Shown here one piece after another: positions 18,150 through 26,383 of a DNA stretch of 64,000 bases. The stretch spans positions 1 to 64,000 of the forward strand of contig JAEUIA010000045.1 of assembly GCA_016795245.1 (NCBI GenBank), written 5' to 3'. Origin of the DNA: Planctomycetota bacterium. Its GTDB lineage: Bacteria; Planctomycetota; UBA1135; GCA-002686595. The notes under the pieces are model-generated. The model did not search any database, was not told the origin of the DNA, and saw nothing but the letters and a program-made list of their open reading frames with translations. Position 1 is the first letter of the stretch, and each line of letters begins with the position of its first letter. Position numbers and translations under genes: made by a program.

Positions 18150-19199
18150 ATGCGTTCCTGGCTCCGCGCACCAGCAGCCGTCCTCTTCGTCGGCGTCCTG
18201 TGCGTCGGTTGCGGGGCGCCTGGGCCGGTGCACATTCCGATCACGCACACGCGCTTCGACGCCTTGGAGCCGGCCCGGCTGGTCGAGTTTCGCAAGGCGC
18301 GCGCGCACTTCGTGAACCACGAGTACGCGGCGGCGCGCGACGGCTTTGCGGCGCTCTTCGCGCAAGACCCGGAGAACGTGATCGTCGGCATCTGGCAGCA
18401 GGAGTGCGAGTTCGCGCTCTTGCCCGACGCACCCGAGATCAGCGCGCGCTGGGCCCGACGCGCGCTGGAACAACCGACGGTCGCGAATCACGTCCTGGCG
18501 GCGCGCGTCGCTACCGACACCACGGCGCGACTCGACCATCTACAGGCGGCCGAAGCGCTCGATCCGCGCTGCGCCTGGGTCGAATACGGGCGCGCGTACA
18601 CGGCCGCCTCCGCCGGCGACTGGCCGCTCGCGCGCGAGTCCCTCGCGCGCGCGAAAGCCGCGGATCCCGGGCATTTGTGGACTTTCTGGCTCGAGGCCTG
18701 GATCGCGACGCGCACGGCTTCGCTGGAGACCGCGGCCTCGGCCTTGAGCGGATTCCTCGCTCGCGCCGTGGACGATCCGCGCGTCGAACCGCGCCTCGTG
18801 GACGACGCGCGCCTCGACCTGGCGTTGGTGTGGACGTTGAGCGACGAGCCGCGCAAGGCGCGTCCATTGATCGACGCCGTCGATCCGAACGGCCCCGATG
18901 CGCTGCGGCGATTGACTGCGCTGGCACTCGTCGAACAAGCGCTGGGTGATCTGAAAGGCGCGCTCGATGCGGCGGGAACGGCCGAGCGATTGGCTCCCGG
19001 CGAGATCCTGCCGATCGTGCAGCAAGCGTTGCTCTACGAAGAATGGCTCGGCGACGACGAGCGCGCCGAAGCCGCCTGGGGTCGCGCCTTGGCGCTGGCG
19101 AGAAGTTCCACACGCCTCGTGTCCGTGCTCGAACGCACGCGCGCCGGCGTGCGACTCGAACGCTTCGCCGCCGCGCGCGCGCGCAAGGCCGGTCCGTGA
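18150..19199 (+). CDS. Tetratricopeptide-like lipoprotein
   Basis: The 349-aa product has a lipoprotein signal (AAVLFVGVLCVGC, Cys21). Repeated helix-turn-helix units of TPR type follow, with Ala/Leu periodicity and segments such as AAARDGFAALFAQDPENV, WPLARESLARAKAADPGHLW and DLKGALDAAGTAERLAPGE. TPR arrays mediate protein contacts; the partner is unknown. The ATG at 18150 is chosen because it begins the signal peptide; the frame is open 21 codons further up. It ends in a 4-bp overlap with dtd. Confidence 0.8.
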   Translation: MRSWLRAPAAVLFVGVLCVGCGAPGPVHIPITHTRFDALEPARLVEFRKARAHFVNHEYAAARDGFAALFAQDPENVIVGIWQQECEFALLPDAPEISARWARRALEQPTVANHVLAARVATDTTARLDHLQAAEALDPRCAWVEYGRAYTAASAGDWPLARESLARAKAADPGHLWTFWLEAWIATRTASLETAASALSGFLARAVDDPRVEPRLVDDARLDLALVWTLSDEPRKARPLIDAVDPNGPDALRRLTALALVEQALGDLKGALDAAGTAERLAPGEILPIVQQALLYEEWLGDDERAEAAWGRALALARSSTRLVSVLERTRAGVRLERFAAARARKAGP

Positions 19200-19684
19200 A
19201 GGCCGTGATCCAGCGCGTGTCGCGCGCGCGCGTCGTCGTAGCCGGTGAAGTCGTGGGCGAGATCGAGCGCGGTCTGCTGGTGCTCGTGTGCGCCATGCGC
19301 GGAGACACCGCAACGGAGGCGCGCGCGCTGGCCGAGAAGATCGCGCACTGGCGCTGCTTCGGCGATGAGGCCGGGAAGATGAACCTCTCGGCCATCGATC
19401 TCGCGCTCGCGGTGCTCGTCGTGAGCCAGTTCACGCTCTCCGCCGACGGCTCGCGCGGTCGCCGGCCTTCGTTCGATTCCGCTGCGCCACCGGAGGTGGG
19501 GCGCGCCTTGTGCGAGAACTTCGTCGAGACTGTGCGCGCGCTCGGTCTGGAGGTCCAAACGGGTCGCTTCGGGGCCCACATGGAGGTCGAACTGGTGAAC
19601 GACGGACCGGTGACCTTCGCCCTCGAAGTGCCCCCGCGCGGGGGTGAGCGGCAGAGGGGTGATCCGTCGCAAGTTCTCGCTTGA
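19196..19684 (+). CDS. dtd: D-aminoacyl-tRNA deacylase
   Basis: Dtd hydrolyses D-amino acids, and Gly mischarged on tRNA-Ala, from tRNA. The 162-aa product begins MKAVIQRVSRARV from a GTG that overlaps the previous stop (GTGA). Family motifs are visible: KMNLSAIDL, the catalytic-region segment VVSQFTLSADGSRGRRPSF, and the cross-subunit Gly-cisPro region NDGPVTFALE. The C-terminal 15 or so residues are extra. Confidence 0.95.
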   Translation: MKAVIQRVSRARVVVAGEVVGEIERGLLVLVCAMRGDTATEARALAEKIAHWRCFGDEAGKMNLSAIDLALAVLVVSQFTLSADGSRGRRPSFDSAAPPEVGRALCENFVETVRALGLEVQTGRFGAHMEVELVNDGPVTFALEVPPRGGERQRGDPSQVLA

Positions 19685-19709
19685 CGCTAGGATAGGGCGG
19701 TTCGATACT
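19681..19709 (+). promoter_or_regulatory. Candidate promoter of the HU-like gene
   Basis: TTGACG (19681-19686) and GATACT (19704-19709) are separated by 17 bp and overlap the dtd stop codon. The HU-like ATG is 17 bp downstream. Confidence 0.4.
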
Positions 19710-19725
19710 CCCCAACCCCCCCGCC

Positions 19726-20154
19726 ATGGACCCCGAACCGCAGACGATCACCAAGAAGGAACTGGTCAACCGCATCGCCGACCAGACCCACCAGACGAAG
19801 GTGGTCGTGAAGGACATCCTGCAGCTGTTCCTGGACGAGATCATCGAGGAACTCGCGCGCGGAAACCGGCTGGAATTCCGCGAGTTCGGGGTGTTCGAGG
19901 TGCGCGAGCGCGCGGCTCGGCGGGCTCAGAATCCGCGCACCTTGGAGAAGGTCTTCGTGCCTTCGAAGCGGGTCGTGAAGTTCAAGGTCGGGCGCCTGAT
20001 GCGCGAACGCATCTGCGACGAGCGACCGGACGAGCGCGAGGCCAGGCTGAAGGCTCAGAAGGGCGCGCCTGAGAAGGGCGGGGCCTCGAAGGGCAAGGGC
20101 GGGTCGCAACCGCCGCCGATTCCGAAGCCGCCGCCTTCGAATTCGCCGTTTTAG
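19726..20154 (+). CDS. HU/IHF-family DNA-binding protein with Lys/Pro-rich tail
   Basis: The first 95 residues match the HU/IHF fold: TITKKELVNRIADQT, VVKDILQLFLDEIIEEL, and the beta-arm region LEFREFGVFEVRERAARRAQNPRT (positions about 47-70), with the RNP motif. A basic, Pro/Gly/Lys-rich extension of about 45 residues follows, absent from standard 90-aa HU. Such proteins bend DNA and organise the nucleoid; the tail may add nonspecific DNA affinity (inference). Confidence 0.92.
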   Translation: MDPEPQTITKKELVNRIADQTHQTKVVVKDILQLFLDEIIEELARGNRLEFREFGVFEVRERAARRAQNPRTLEKVFVPSKRVVKFKVGRLMRERICDERPDEREARLKAQKGAPEKGGASKGKGGSQPPPIPKPPPSNSPF

Positions 20155-20165
20155 GGTTGCGACGG

Positions 20166-20225
20166 TTTTGTCGCGCGCTTTCGCGCGACGGTCCCTTTTG
20201 TCGCGCGCTTTCGCGCGACGGTCCA
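20166..20225 (+). repeat. Two tandem 30-bp units, each with a GTCGCGCG/CGCGCGAC hairpin
   Basis: The unit TTTTGTCGCGCGCTTTCGCG... recurs exactly at 20166 and 20196. Each carries an 8-bp perfect stem with a CTTT loop (20170-20189 and 20200-20219). The same 20-bp hairpin is found inverted at 28574-28593. Confidence 0.9.
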
Positions 20226-20279
20226 TGGAGGGGCGCGCGTGCACGTCGGGCTGTGAACGTACCGAGCGGGGCCGTGGTG

Positions 20280-20449
20280 AGCAGCGCGAGGCGGATGGAG
20301 GAAGCGCGAGGCCAACTGGAGAGCAACGGCATTCGCAGGCGTGCTGCGCAGCGCCGCCTCGCGGCTCGAGTCACGCGGAGTACCGCGTGGCTCGAGCCGC
20401 GAGGTCAAGGAATAGCCGGGGTATGGAGGTGTCGGTCGCGAAGCGTTGC
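20280..20449 (+). repeat. Dispersed hairpin element, copy 3 (plus orientation)
   Basis: The block AGCAACGGCATTCGCAGGCG (20322-20341) precedes a 22-bp hairpin with one G-T pair (arms 20357-20378 and 20383-20404) and loop AGTA. The 3' flank is GTCGGTCGCGAAGCGTTG. Confidence 0.88.
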
Positions 20450-20524
20450 AGCCTGGGGATGGGGTATACGGCTGCTTTTTTCCTCCCGCTTTGACGGCGG
20501 TTTGGTCGCGCTGTTTCTGCGACG

Positions 20525-20622
20525 CGGTGCACGGCGACTTTCTCCTCGATTCGCCGGCGTAGAACCGTGCGTCGGCGCGCGGTTTCAAGTCGGAGAATCG
20601 GGGAGAAAGTAGCCGTGTACCG
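20525..20622. repeat. 98-bp imperfect inverted repeat (nested hairpin)
   Basis: Outer arms 20525-20555 and 20591-20622 match over about 30 bp (CGGTGCACGGCGACTTTCTC on the left). An inner stem pairs GAACCGTGCG (20562-20571) with 20576-20586. It lies 10 bp beyond the stop of the leftward PLP-enzyme gene and could be a two-way terminator or an RNA-end structure, though no U-tract is seen. Confidence 0.75.
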
Positions 20623-20632
20623 TATCGGCGAT

Positions 20633-21832
20633 CTAGACGCGCTGCTTCTGCGCGCCCACGCGCTGCGCCACCGCCAGCGCCTGCTTGCAGTCGTCGATCA
20701 GGTCGTCGACGTGTTCGACGCCGACGGAGAGGCGCACCAGGCCGTCCGCGAGGCCTTGTGCGTGGCGAATCGAGGCCGGGATGCTGGCGTGCGTCATGCT
20801 CGCGGGGACTTCGACCAGCGATTCGACGCCGCCCAGCGATTCGGCCAGCGTGAAGATCTGGGTGGCGGAGGCGAACGCGTCCGCGGCGGCGACGCCGCCC
20901 TTCAATTCGAACGAGACCATGCCGCCGAAACCCGACATCTGGCGCTTCGCCAGCGCGTGGTGCGGGTGGCTTGTGAGGCCGGGGTAGATCACGTTGGCGA
21001 CGAGCGGCTCGGTCGTGAGCCATTGCGCGATTTTCTGCGCGTTGAGGCAGTGCCGCTCCATGCGCAAGGCCAGCGTCTTCACGCCGCGCATGACCAGGAA
21101 GGCATCCATCGGGCCGGGTGTGCCGCCGACCGCGTTCTGGAAGAAGGTCAATTCCTTCTGGATCGCGAAATCGCGGCCGATCAAGGCGCCCGCGACGACG
21201 TCGGAGTGGCCGCCGAGGTACTTGGTCAAGCTGTGCAGGACGATGTCCGCCCCGAGTTCGAGCGGGCGTTGCAGGTAGGGCGTCGCGAAGGTGTTGTCGA
21301 CGACCACGAGCTTGTTCTTCTGGTGCGCGACCTTCGCGACAGCGGCGATGTCGCTGATGCGGAGGAGCGGGTTCGTCGGCGTTTCCAGGTAGACGTAGCG
21401 CGTCTTCTCTTCGATCGCACGCTCGACCGCCTGGACGTCGTGCGTGTCGACGTAGGTGAAACGGATGCCGTAGCGCTCGAACACCTTGCTGAAGAGGCGG
21501 TAGGTGCCGCCGTAGAGATCGCTGCCCGCGACGACGTGATCGCCGGGCAGGAGGCGATCCATCAGGGCGTTCGTGGCAGCCAGGCCCGATGAGAAGCACA
21601 AGCCCCAGGCACCGCTCTCGAGCGAAGCCAGGTTTTGTTCGAGGGCCGTGCGCGTCGGATTCGTCGTGCGGGAGTACTCGTAGCCCTGGCGCGGCTTTGC
21701 CGGCGCGTCCTGTTTGTAGGTGCTCGTGAAGTAGACCGGCGTCATCACGGCGCCGTTCTGCGGATCCGACTCCTGGCCGGCGTGGATCGCGCGCGTCTCG
21801 AAACGGCCGTGATTGTTCTTCAATTCGGACAT
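20633..21832 (-). CDS. Cystathionine gamma-synthase/beta-lyase family PLP enzyme
   Basis: This Cys/Met-metabolism PLP-dependent enzyme has 399 aa, a normal length. It shows TRAIHAGQESDPQNGAVMTP, YEYSRTTNPTR, LASLESGAWGLCFSSGLAA, the PLP-stacking Tyr region DLYGGTYRLF, and the PLP-binding Lys in LHSLTKYLGGHSDVVAG. The C-terminus has RLSVGVEHVDDLIDD. The subfamily (MetB, MetC, or gamma-lyase) cannot be fixed by eye, though the overall wording is closest to cystathionine gamma-synthase. The start at 21832 gives MSELKNNHGRFETRAIHAG. It is divergent from the membrane glycosyltransferase-like gene. Confidence 0.93.
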   Translation of the reverse strand: MSELKNNHGRFETRAIHAGQESDPQNGAVMTPVYFTSTYKQDAPAKPRQGYEYSRTTNPTRTALEQNLASLESGAWGLCFSSGLAATNALMDRLLPGDHVVAGSDLYGGTYRLFSKVFERYGIRFTYVDTHDVQAVERAIEEKTRYVYLETPTNPLLRISDIAAVAKVAHQKNKLVVVDNTFATPYLQRPLELGADIVLHSLTKYLGGHSDVVAGALIGRDFAIQKELTFFQNAVGGTPGPMDAFLVMRGVKTLALRMERHCLNAQKIAQWLTTEPLVANVIYPGLTSHPHHALAKRQMSGFGGMVSFELKGGVAAADAFASATQIFTLAESLGGVESLVEVPASMTHASIPASIRHAQGLADGLVRLSVGVEHVDDLIDDCKQALAVAQRVGAQKQRV

Positions 21833-21896
21833 GGTTTTCTCGTGGGGCTTTCGTGGTCTTGGGCAGGGAGTGTAGAGCCCCCGGCCTGCCGCTTCT

Positions 21897-23639
21897 ATGA
21901 TCGCACGAACGATGCCCGACGCCGAATCGCGCCTGAATTCGCCCCAGGCGCTCTGGGCCGCGGCTCTCTTGGCCTGCCTGTTGGCGGTGGTGTGGATCGC
22001 GACCTTGCCCGCGAACTTCACCTACGGCTGGGACGAGTCGATGCACGTGGCGCTGCCGGCGGCGCAGATGCGCGTCGCGCTGGGCGAGGGAGAGTTCAGG
22101 CTTGCCTTCGACGCCTTGCTCGGCTGCGCGCAGTATCCGTTCGTGCAACCGGTGTTGCTCGCGTTCGTGCAGAGCCTGTTCGGGGCTAGCGAATCCGTCG
22201 CGCGCGCGTTCGGCATCGTCGAGTGGTGCGCGACGATCCTCGGGCTGTTCGTGTTGACGCGCATCGCGCTCGCGTCGCTGGATCCCGAGCGCCGCCCCAA
22301 GGCCGCCTGGCTCGCGCCGTGGATCGCGTTCGCATTGGCGGCGCTGTCACCGCTCGCGCTCGAATTCGGCGGCACGCTGTTTCTCGAGATTCCGAGCGCG
22401 TGCATCAGCGTGTGGACGCTCGTCGCCTGGCTGTGGCTGTGGCGCGCACCCTCCCGTGGCCGGGCGCTGCTCGCGGGCGCGCTCGTGACCACGGCGCTGT
22501 TCACCAAGTGGAATTACGGGCTGTTGTTGGGCGCGGGGCTCGCGCTCGATCTCGCCTGGCGCCTCGGCGAGCGCGAAGGGCGCGCGCATCGACTGCGCCT
22601 CTTCGTTCCGCTCGCGCTGCCCGTCGTGCTCGCGTGCGTGTGGTGGTTTTTCGCGCCGCTGCCGGGCGGCAGCGCCGTCGCAGCCGATCATCGCGCGGCG
22701 TTCGCGGCTTTTCTGGCGGGCAATCAGGAATTCACGCGAGTCGAAGGTCTGACGCGGGTTTTCCACGCGACGTGTCGACTTTCGATCACACCGCGCGTCG
22801 CACTGCTCGTTCTCGTCGGCGCGGTCCTGGCACTCGTGTACTGGCGCGCGACCCCGGTGCGCGCGCTGATCTTCGTGGCCGTTGCGACCTGGGTGCCGGT
22901 GTGGATGCACCCGTTCTTCCTCGAGCGCTTCCTGATTCCGGGCGCGCTGTTCGTGTGGGTGTTGGCTGCGATCGGGATCGCGAGTCGCCTGGCCGTCGGG
23001 TGGAAGGGCCCGCTGGTTTTTCTGGCACTGCTGTCGGCCGCCTGGTTGCCGCTGCGGGGCGCGACCGCGCTTCCGTTCGACACGAGTCTGGTCGGAGAAG
23101 CCACCGGCGTGATCACAGGCAAGGACGCCTTGCGTAGCTACATCGTCGGCGAAATCGACCGCCGCCGCAGCCTGGGCGCAGAGCGTGCGCTGTCGACGAG
23201 CGGATTGGAGACGAGCGTCGCAGCCGCGCTGCTCGACGCGATCGCAATGGAAGTCGGTCCGGAGGAGCGCTGCGGCTGGATCGGCGTTATGCAGCCGGAG
23301 TTCTCGCCCGCCGTGCTGCATCTGGGACTGCTCGCGCGCGGTGGATCGCGTGCACGCTTCTTGCGCGACGCGAGCACGCCGATCGACCTCGACTACTTCG
23401 GTGATCCGCACGCGGACGCGGCGACCGTCAAGGCTTTTGCCGAGCGCTTCGACGTGATACTGGGCACCGAACCGCCGGACGCGAAGGGCAAGCCGAACCG
23501 CATGTGGGCGACGGCGGCGCGCGCCGGACTCGTAGCGGACGGAGCGTGGACCGCGCGCGAAATCGGCCGATTCGAGCTCGCGCGGCCGCTGCGGGATCCG
23601 CTGGTCGTTACCTTGATCGCATGTCGGCCCAAAAAGTGA
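21897..23639 (+). CDS. Polytopic membrane protein, probable GT-C-type glycosyltransferase
   Basis: The 580-aa product has about ten hydrophobic segments in its first 390 residues and a soluble C-terminal part. In the first extracytoplasmic loop FTYGWDESMHVALP resembles the Asp-Glu loop motif of ArnT/PMT-like lipid-linked sugar transferases (GT39/GT83). LFTKWNYGLLLG and HPFFLERFLIPGALF fit the same architecture. By family analogy it would move a sugar from a polyprenyl donor to a glycan, lipid or protein; the substrate is unknown. ATG 21897 or 21912 is the start. Its end overlaps mutS2 by 19 bp. Confidence 0.75.
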   Translation: MIARTMPDAESRLNSPQALWAAALLACLLAVVWIATLPANFTYGWDESMHVALPAAQMRVALGEGEFRLAFDALLGCAQYPFVQPVLLAFVQSLFGASESVARAFGIVEWCATILGLFVLTRIALASLDPERRPKAAWLAPWIAFALAALSPLALEFGGTLFLEIPSACISVWTLVAWLWLWRAPSRGRALLAGALVTTALFTKWNYGLLLGAGLALDLAWRLGEREGRAHRLRLFVPLALPVVLACVWWFFAPLPGGSAVAADHRAAFAAFLAGNQEFTRVEGLTRVFHATCRLSITPRVALLVLVGAVLALVYWRATPVRALIFVAVATWVPVWMHPFFLERFLIPGALFVWVLAAIGIASRLAVGWKGPLVFLALLSAAWLPLRGATALPFDTSLVGEATGVITGKDALRSYIVGEIDRRRSLGAERALSTSGLETSVAAALLDAIAMEVGPEERCGWIGVMQPEFSPAVLHLGLLARGGSRARFLRDASTPIDLDYFGDPHADAATVKAFAERFDVILGTEPPDAKGKPNRMWATAARAGLVADGAWTAREIGRFELARPLRDPLVVTLIACRPKK

Positions 23640-25741
23640 AGCTCAACGCTGCGACGCCGCGCACCGAGCGGCTCGAGGCTTTCGCGGCGCGTGCGCTCGA
23701 CTTCGACGAGGTTGTCGGCACGCTCGAGCGTTTCGCCGCGACGGGGCTCGGATTGCGCGCGTTGAATGAACTCGTGCCGCTCGACGACGACGCGGCGCGG
23801 CGCGGATTGCGGCGGGTGGAGGAGATGTGCGTGCTCACGCGCGGCAGTGCGGAACCGCCCTTCAGCGGTGTGTGCGATCCGCTGCCGGCCTTGATTCACG
23901 CGCACAAGGCGGGGCGCGCATTGGAGGACGAAGCGCTCGTGGCGTTGCGCGGGTTCCTGGAAGCGCTCGAGCGCCTGACGCAGTGGCTCGCGGATCGCGC
24001 GCAGGAGTGTCCGACGCTGGGCCTGCTCGCGACCGGGATGCCGGACCTGCGGGCCTTGCGCGCGCGCATCGAAAAGACCGTCGACGATCGCGGCCGTGTG
24101 AAGGACGACGCTTCGCCGCTGCTCGCGCGCGCGCGGCGCGAAGCGAGCGAGATCAGCTCGCAGATCGACAAGAAACTGCGTGACATCATCGCGCGGCCCG
24201 ATATTCGCGTCGTGTTGTCCGACACCAATCCGCACCGGCGCGGCGGGCGTCCGGCGTTGGCCGTGAAAGCGAAGAGCCAGGGGCGCGTCGCGGGCATCGT
24301 GCACGACCGTTCGCAGACGGGCGAGACGGTGTTTGTCGAGCCACGCGAGGTGGTGGCGCTAGGAAATCGACACTTGGAGCTCGAAGCGGACATGCGGCGC
24401 GAGATCGAGCGCATCTTGCTGGAGCTGACGCGCGCGGTCTTGCGCGACGAAGACGCGATCACCGAGGCGGCCGAACGACTGGCGAGGCTCGAAATTGCGC
24501 TGATCGGCGCGCGCTACGCGGCGGAATCGAAGGGCCGCGCGACGGCGGTCGCGGGTGAACGCGGGGCGGCGCAGGGATTGGTGTTGCGCGCGGCGCGACA
24601 TCCGCTGTTGCTCGAGCAGCAACGCTTGGGGCGCCTCGCGGAAGTGCAGCCGGTCGACGTGCGGCTGGGCGGTGACTTCGATCTGTTGATCATCACGGGG
24701 CCGAATACAGGCGGGAAGACGCTGGCGCTCAAGACGGCCGGGTTGGCCGGGTTGTTCGCGCGGTGTGGTCTGCCGTTTCCGTGCAGCGAAGGGTCGGTCG
24801 TGCCGCTCTACGACGGGATCGTCGCGGACATCGGCGACGAACAGGAGATCAGCCAGAGTCTGTCGACCTTCAGCTCGCACTTGCGCCGCATCAAGGCCGG
24901 GTTGGAGCGCGCGGGGCCGAAGACCTTGTTCTTGTTGGATGAATTGGGCGGCGGCACCGATCCGGATGAAGGTGCGGCGTTGTCGGAGGCGATCTTGGAG
25001 ACGTTGATGGAAGCGGGCGCGCCGACGTTGGCATCGACGCACATCGGGAAGCTCAAGGAGTTCGCGTTCAGGCACCCACGGAGTGAGAACGCGTGCGTCG
25101 AGTTCGACGCCGCGACGCTCTCGCCGCGCTACAAGTTGCTGGTCGGGACGCCGGGGGAGTCGGGCGCGCTGGTGATCGCACGCAGGTTGGGGTTGCCGGG
25201 GAAGTTGATCGACCGCGCGCACACGCGCATCGCGCGCAGGGACGTCGAGGTGCAGAAGTTGATGAGCGACATGCGGCACGCGCGCACGCAGGCGGAGCGC
25301 GTGCGCGGCGAGGCCGAGTCGCGGCTGGCCGATGCGGAGCGCGCGACGAAGGCGATCGAGGAAAAGAAGCTCGAAATCGAGCGCAAAGGCGAGATGCTCG
25401 AGGCCGAAGCGCAGCGCGGGATCGAAGAGCGCGTGCGCGAGGCGCGGCGCAAGATCGAGCGGATTCAACCGTTGCTGGCGCAGGTGCCGGCGGGCCTGCG
25501 CAAGGTGTTGGAGGAGTCGGTGAGCGAGTTGGATGCGGAATTGTCGGGCGCGGCGCTGTCGGATCGGCGCGCGCAGTTCTTGGACAAGCTGGTGAAGGGG
25601 AGCTTTGTTTATTTGCCGAGGTATCGGCAGCGGGTGGCGGTGTTGAAGGTCGATCGCGCGAAGCGCGAGATCAAGGTCAGCTTGAACAGCATGAACATGA
25701 CGGTGTCGTTCGATGAGGTGACGGCGTACGAGTCGCGGTGA
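23621..25741 (+). CDS. mutS2: MutS2-family ATPase lacking the Smr domain
   Basis: The 706-aa product shows the MutS2 core domains (GIVHDRSQTGETVFVEP) and an ABC-type ATPase with Walker A GPNTGGKT near residue 361. EQEISQSLSTFSSHL and Walker B LFLLDELGGGTDPDEG (near 437) follow, then STHIGKLKEFAF. A coiled coil (about 540-640) follows, and the chain ends in a KOW-like segment (LVKGSFVYLPRYRQRVAVL). MutS2 proteins of 780 aa or so normally end with an Smr nuclease domain; none is present here before the stop. Family roles include anti-recombination and rescue of collided ribosomes. Confidence 0.92.
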   Translation: MSAQKVKLNAATPRTERLEAFAARALDFDEVVGTLERFAATGLGLRALNELVPLDDDAARRGLRRVEEMCVLTRGSAEPPFSGVCDPLPALIHAHKAGRALEDEALVALRGFLEALERLTQWLADRAQECPTLGLLATGMPDLRALRARIEKTVDDRGRVKDDASPLLARARREASEISSQIDKKLRDIIARPDIRVVLSDTNPHRRGGRPALAVKAKSQGRVAGIVHDRSQTGETVFVEPREVVALGNRHLELEADMRREIERILLELTRAVLRDEDAITEAAERLARLEIALIGARYAAESKGRATAVAGERGAAQGLVLRAARHPLLLEQQRLGRLAEVQPVDVRLGGDFDLLIITGPNTGGKTLALKTAGLAGLFARCGLPFPCSEGSVVPLYDGIVADIGDEQEISQSLSTFSSHLRRIKAGLERAGPKTLFLLDELGGGTDPDEGAALSEAILETLMEAGAPTLASTHIGKLKEFAFRHPRSENACVEFDAATLSPRYKLLVGTPGESGALVIARRLGLPGKLIDRAHTRIARRDVEVQKLMSDMRHARTQAERVRGEAESRLADAERATKAIEEKKLEIERKGEMLEAEAQRGIEERVREARRKIERIQPLLAQVPAGLRKVLEESVSELDAELSGAALSDRRAQFLDKLVKGSFVYLPRYRQRVAVLKVDRAKREIKVSLNSMNMTVSFDEVTAYESR

Positions 25742-25792
25742 GTGGACCTTGTGTACTCCTGCTGCGGTCTTGCGAAGCGCGCAGGAGTTGAA

Positions 25793-25897
25793 GAGCGCGA
25801 CGGGAAAGAAAAGCAACGGCATTCGGCGCGTGCTTCGCAGCGCGGACCCCGCGCAGGCGCGGGGCGGAGTACCGCCCCGCGCCTGCACGGGGTTCAA
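25793..25897 (+). repeat. Dispersed hairpin element, copy 4 (plus orientation)
   Basis: The block AGCAACGGCATTCGGCGCG (25812-25830) is followed by TGCTTCGCAGCGC. A 21-position hairpin comes next with one mismatch (arms 25847-25867 and 25872-25892) and loop AGTA. The 3' flank present in other copies is not recognisable here. It lies between mutS2 and the response-regulator gene. Confidence 0.85.
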
Positions 25898-25957
25898 ATA
25901 AGAAGGGGAGGGGCTGGGCGTGTAATGGGTGAGGTGGGACTGCTAGAACGGGCGGGC

Positions 25958-26383
25958 ATGAGCGACCTGCTTGTTGTCGACAACGATCGGCGCATCGTGG
26001 ATCTGGTGGTGATGTTCCTCGGGAAGCGGGGACACGTCGTCAGGCGAGCGGAGTCGTTTGCGGCGGCGCGGGAGGAGATCGCGCGGCGCAGGCCGGAGTT
26101 GATGCTCTCGGATCTGGACCTCGGGGCGGAGCGGGGGGAGGAAGAGTTGCCGAAGATGCAGAGGGCGGGGATGTTGCCTCCGACCTTGGTCGTGTCTGGA
26201 TATTTGGGGGCGGAATCGGAAGTGCGGCTCAAGGCGCTGCCGGGTGTGGTCGGGTGCTTACGCAAGCCGTTCGATCTCACTGCGCTCGAGCGCGCCATCG
26301 CGGCGGCGCTTGCGCAGGCCTCCAGGATCGACGTCGACGACGAGGGTTGGGTCGACGTCAAGCCCTTCGGAGGGTCGGCTTGA
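25958..26383 (+). CDS. Single-domain response regulator
   Basis: The 141-aa product is a receiver domain without an output domain. Acidic residues sit at 8-10 (VVDNDRR). The likely phospho-acceptor is Asp52 in LMLSDLDLG, with Ser80 in LVVSGY and Lys103 in CLRKPFDL. About 25 residues follow the domain. ATG at 25958 starts directly at the first beta-strand; an upstream in-frame ATG at 25925 would add 11 residues. It overlaps aroC by 4 bp (TTGA). No cognate kinase is nearby. Confidence 0.85.
   Translation: MSDLLVVDNDRRIVDLVVMFLGKRGHVVRRAESFAAAREEIARRRPELMLSDLDLGAERGEEELPKMQRAGMLPPTLVVSGYLGAESEVRLKALPGVVGCLRKPFDLTALERAIAAALAQASRIDVDDEGWVDVKPFGGSA

Larger units (their letters stand above)
20155..20632. 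other. Repeat-filled gap between convergent HU-like and PLP-enzyme genes
   Basis: No gene is supported in this gap. From left to right it holds two tandem 30-bp hairpin units (20166-20225), the dispersed hairpin element copy 3 (20280-20449), and a 98-bp imperfect inverted repeat (20525-20622). Confidence 0.75.

Noticed and set aside
20280..20449. CRISPR array or transposon end as explanation of the dispersed element
   Set aside because: There is no regular repeat-spacer array, no cas gene, no transposase and no clear target duplication at the borders.
20157..20612. Open frame across the hairpin units and element copy 3 (SNGIRRRA-type peptides)
   Set aside because: Similar peptides appear wherever the element occurs and in different contexts. 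The hairpin covariation, not the peptide, is conserved, so coding is unlikely.
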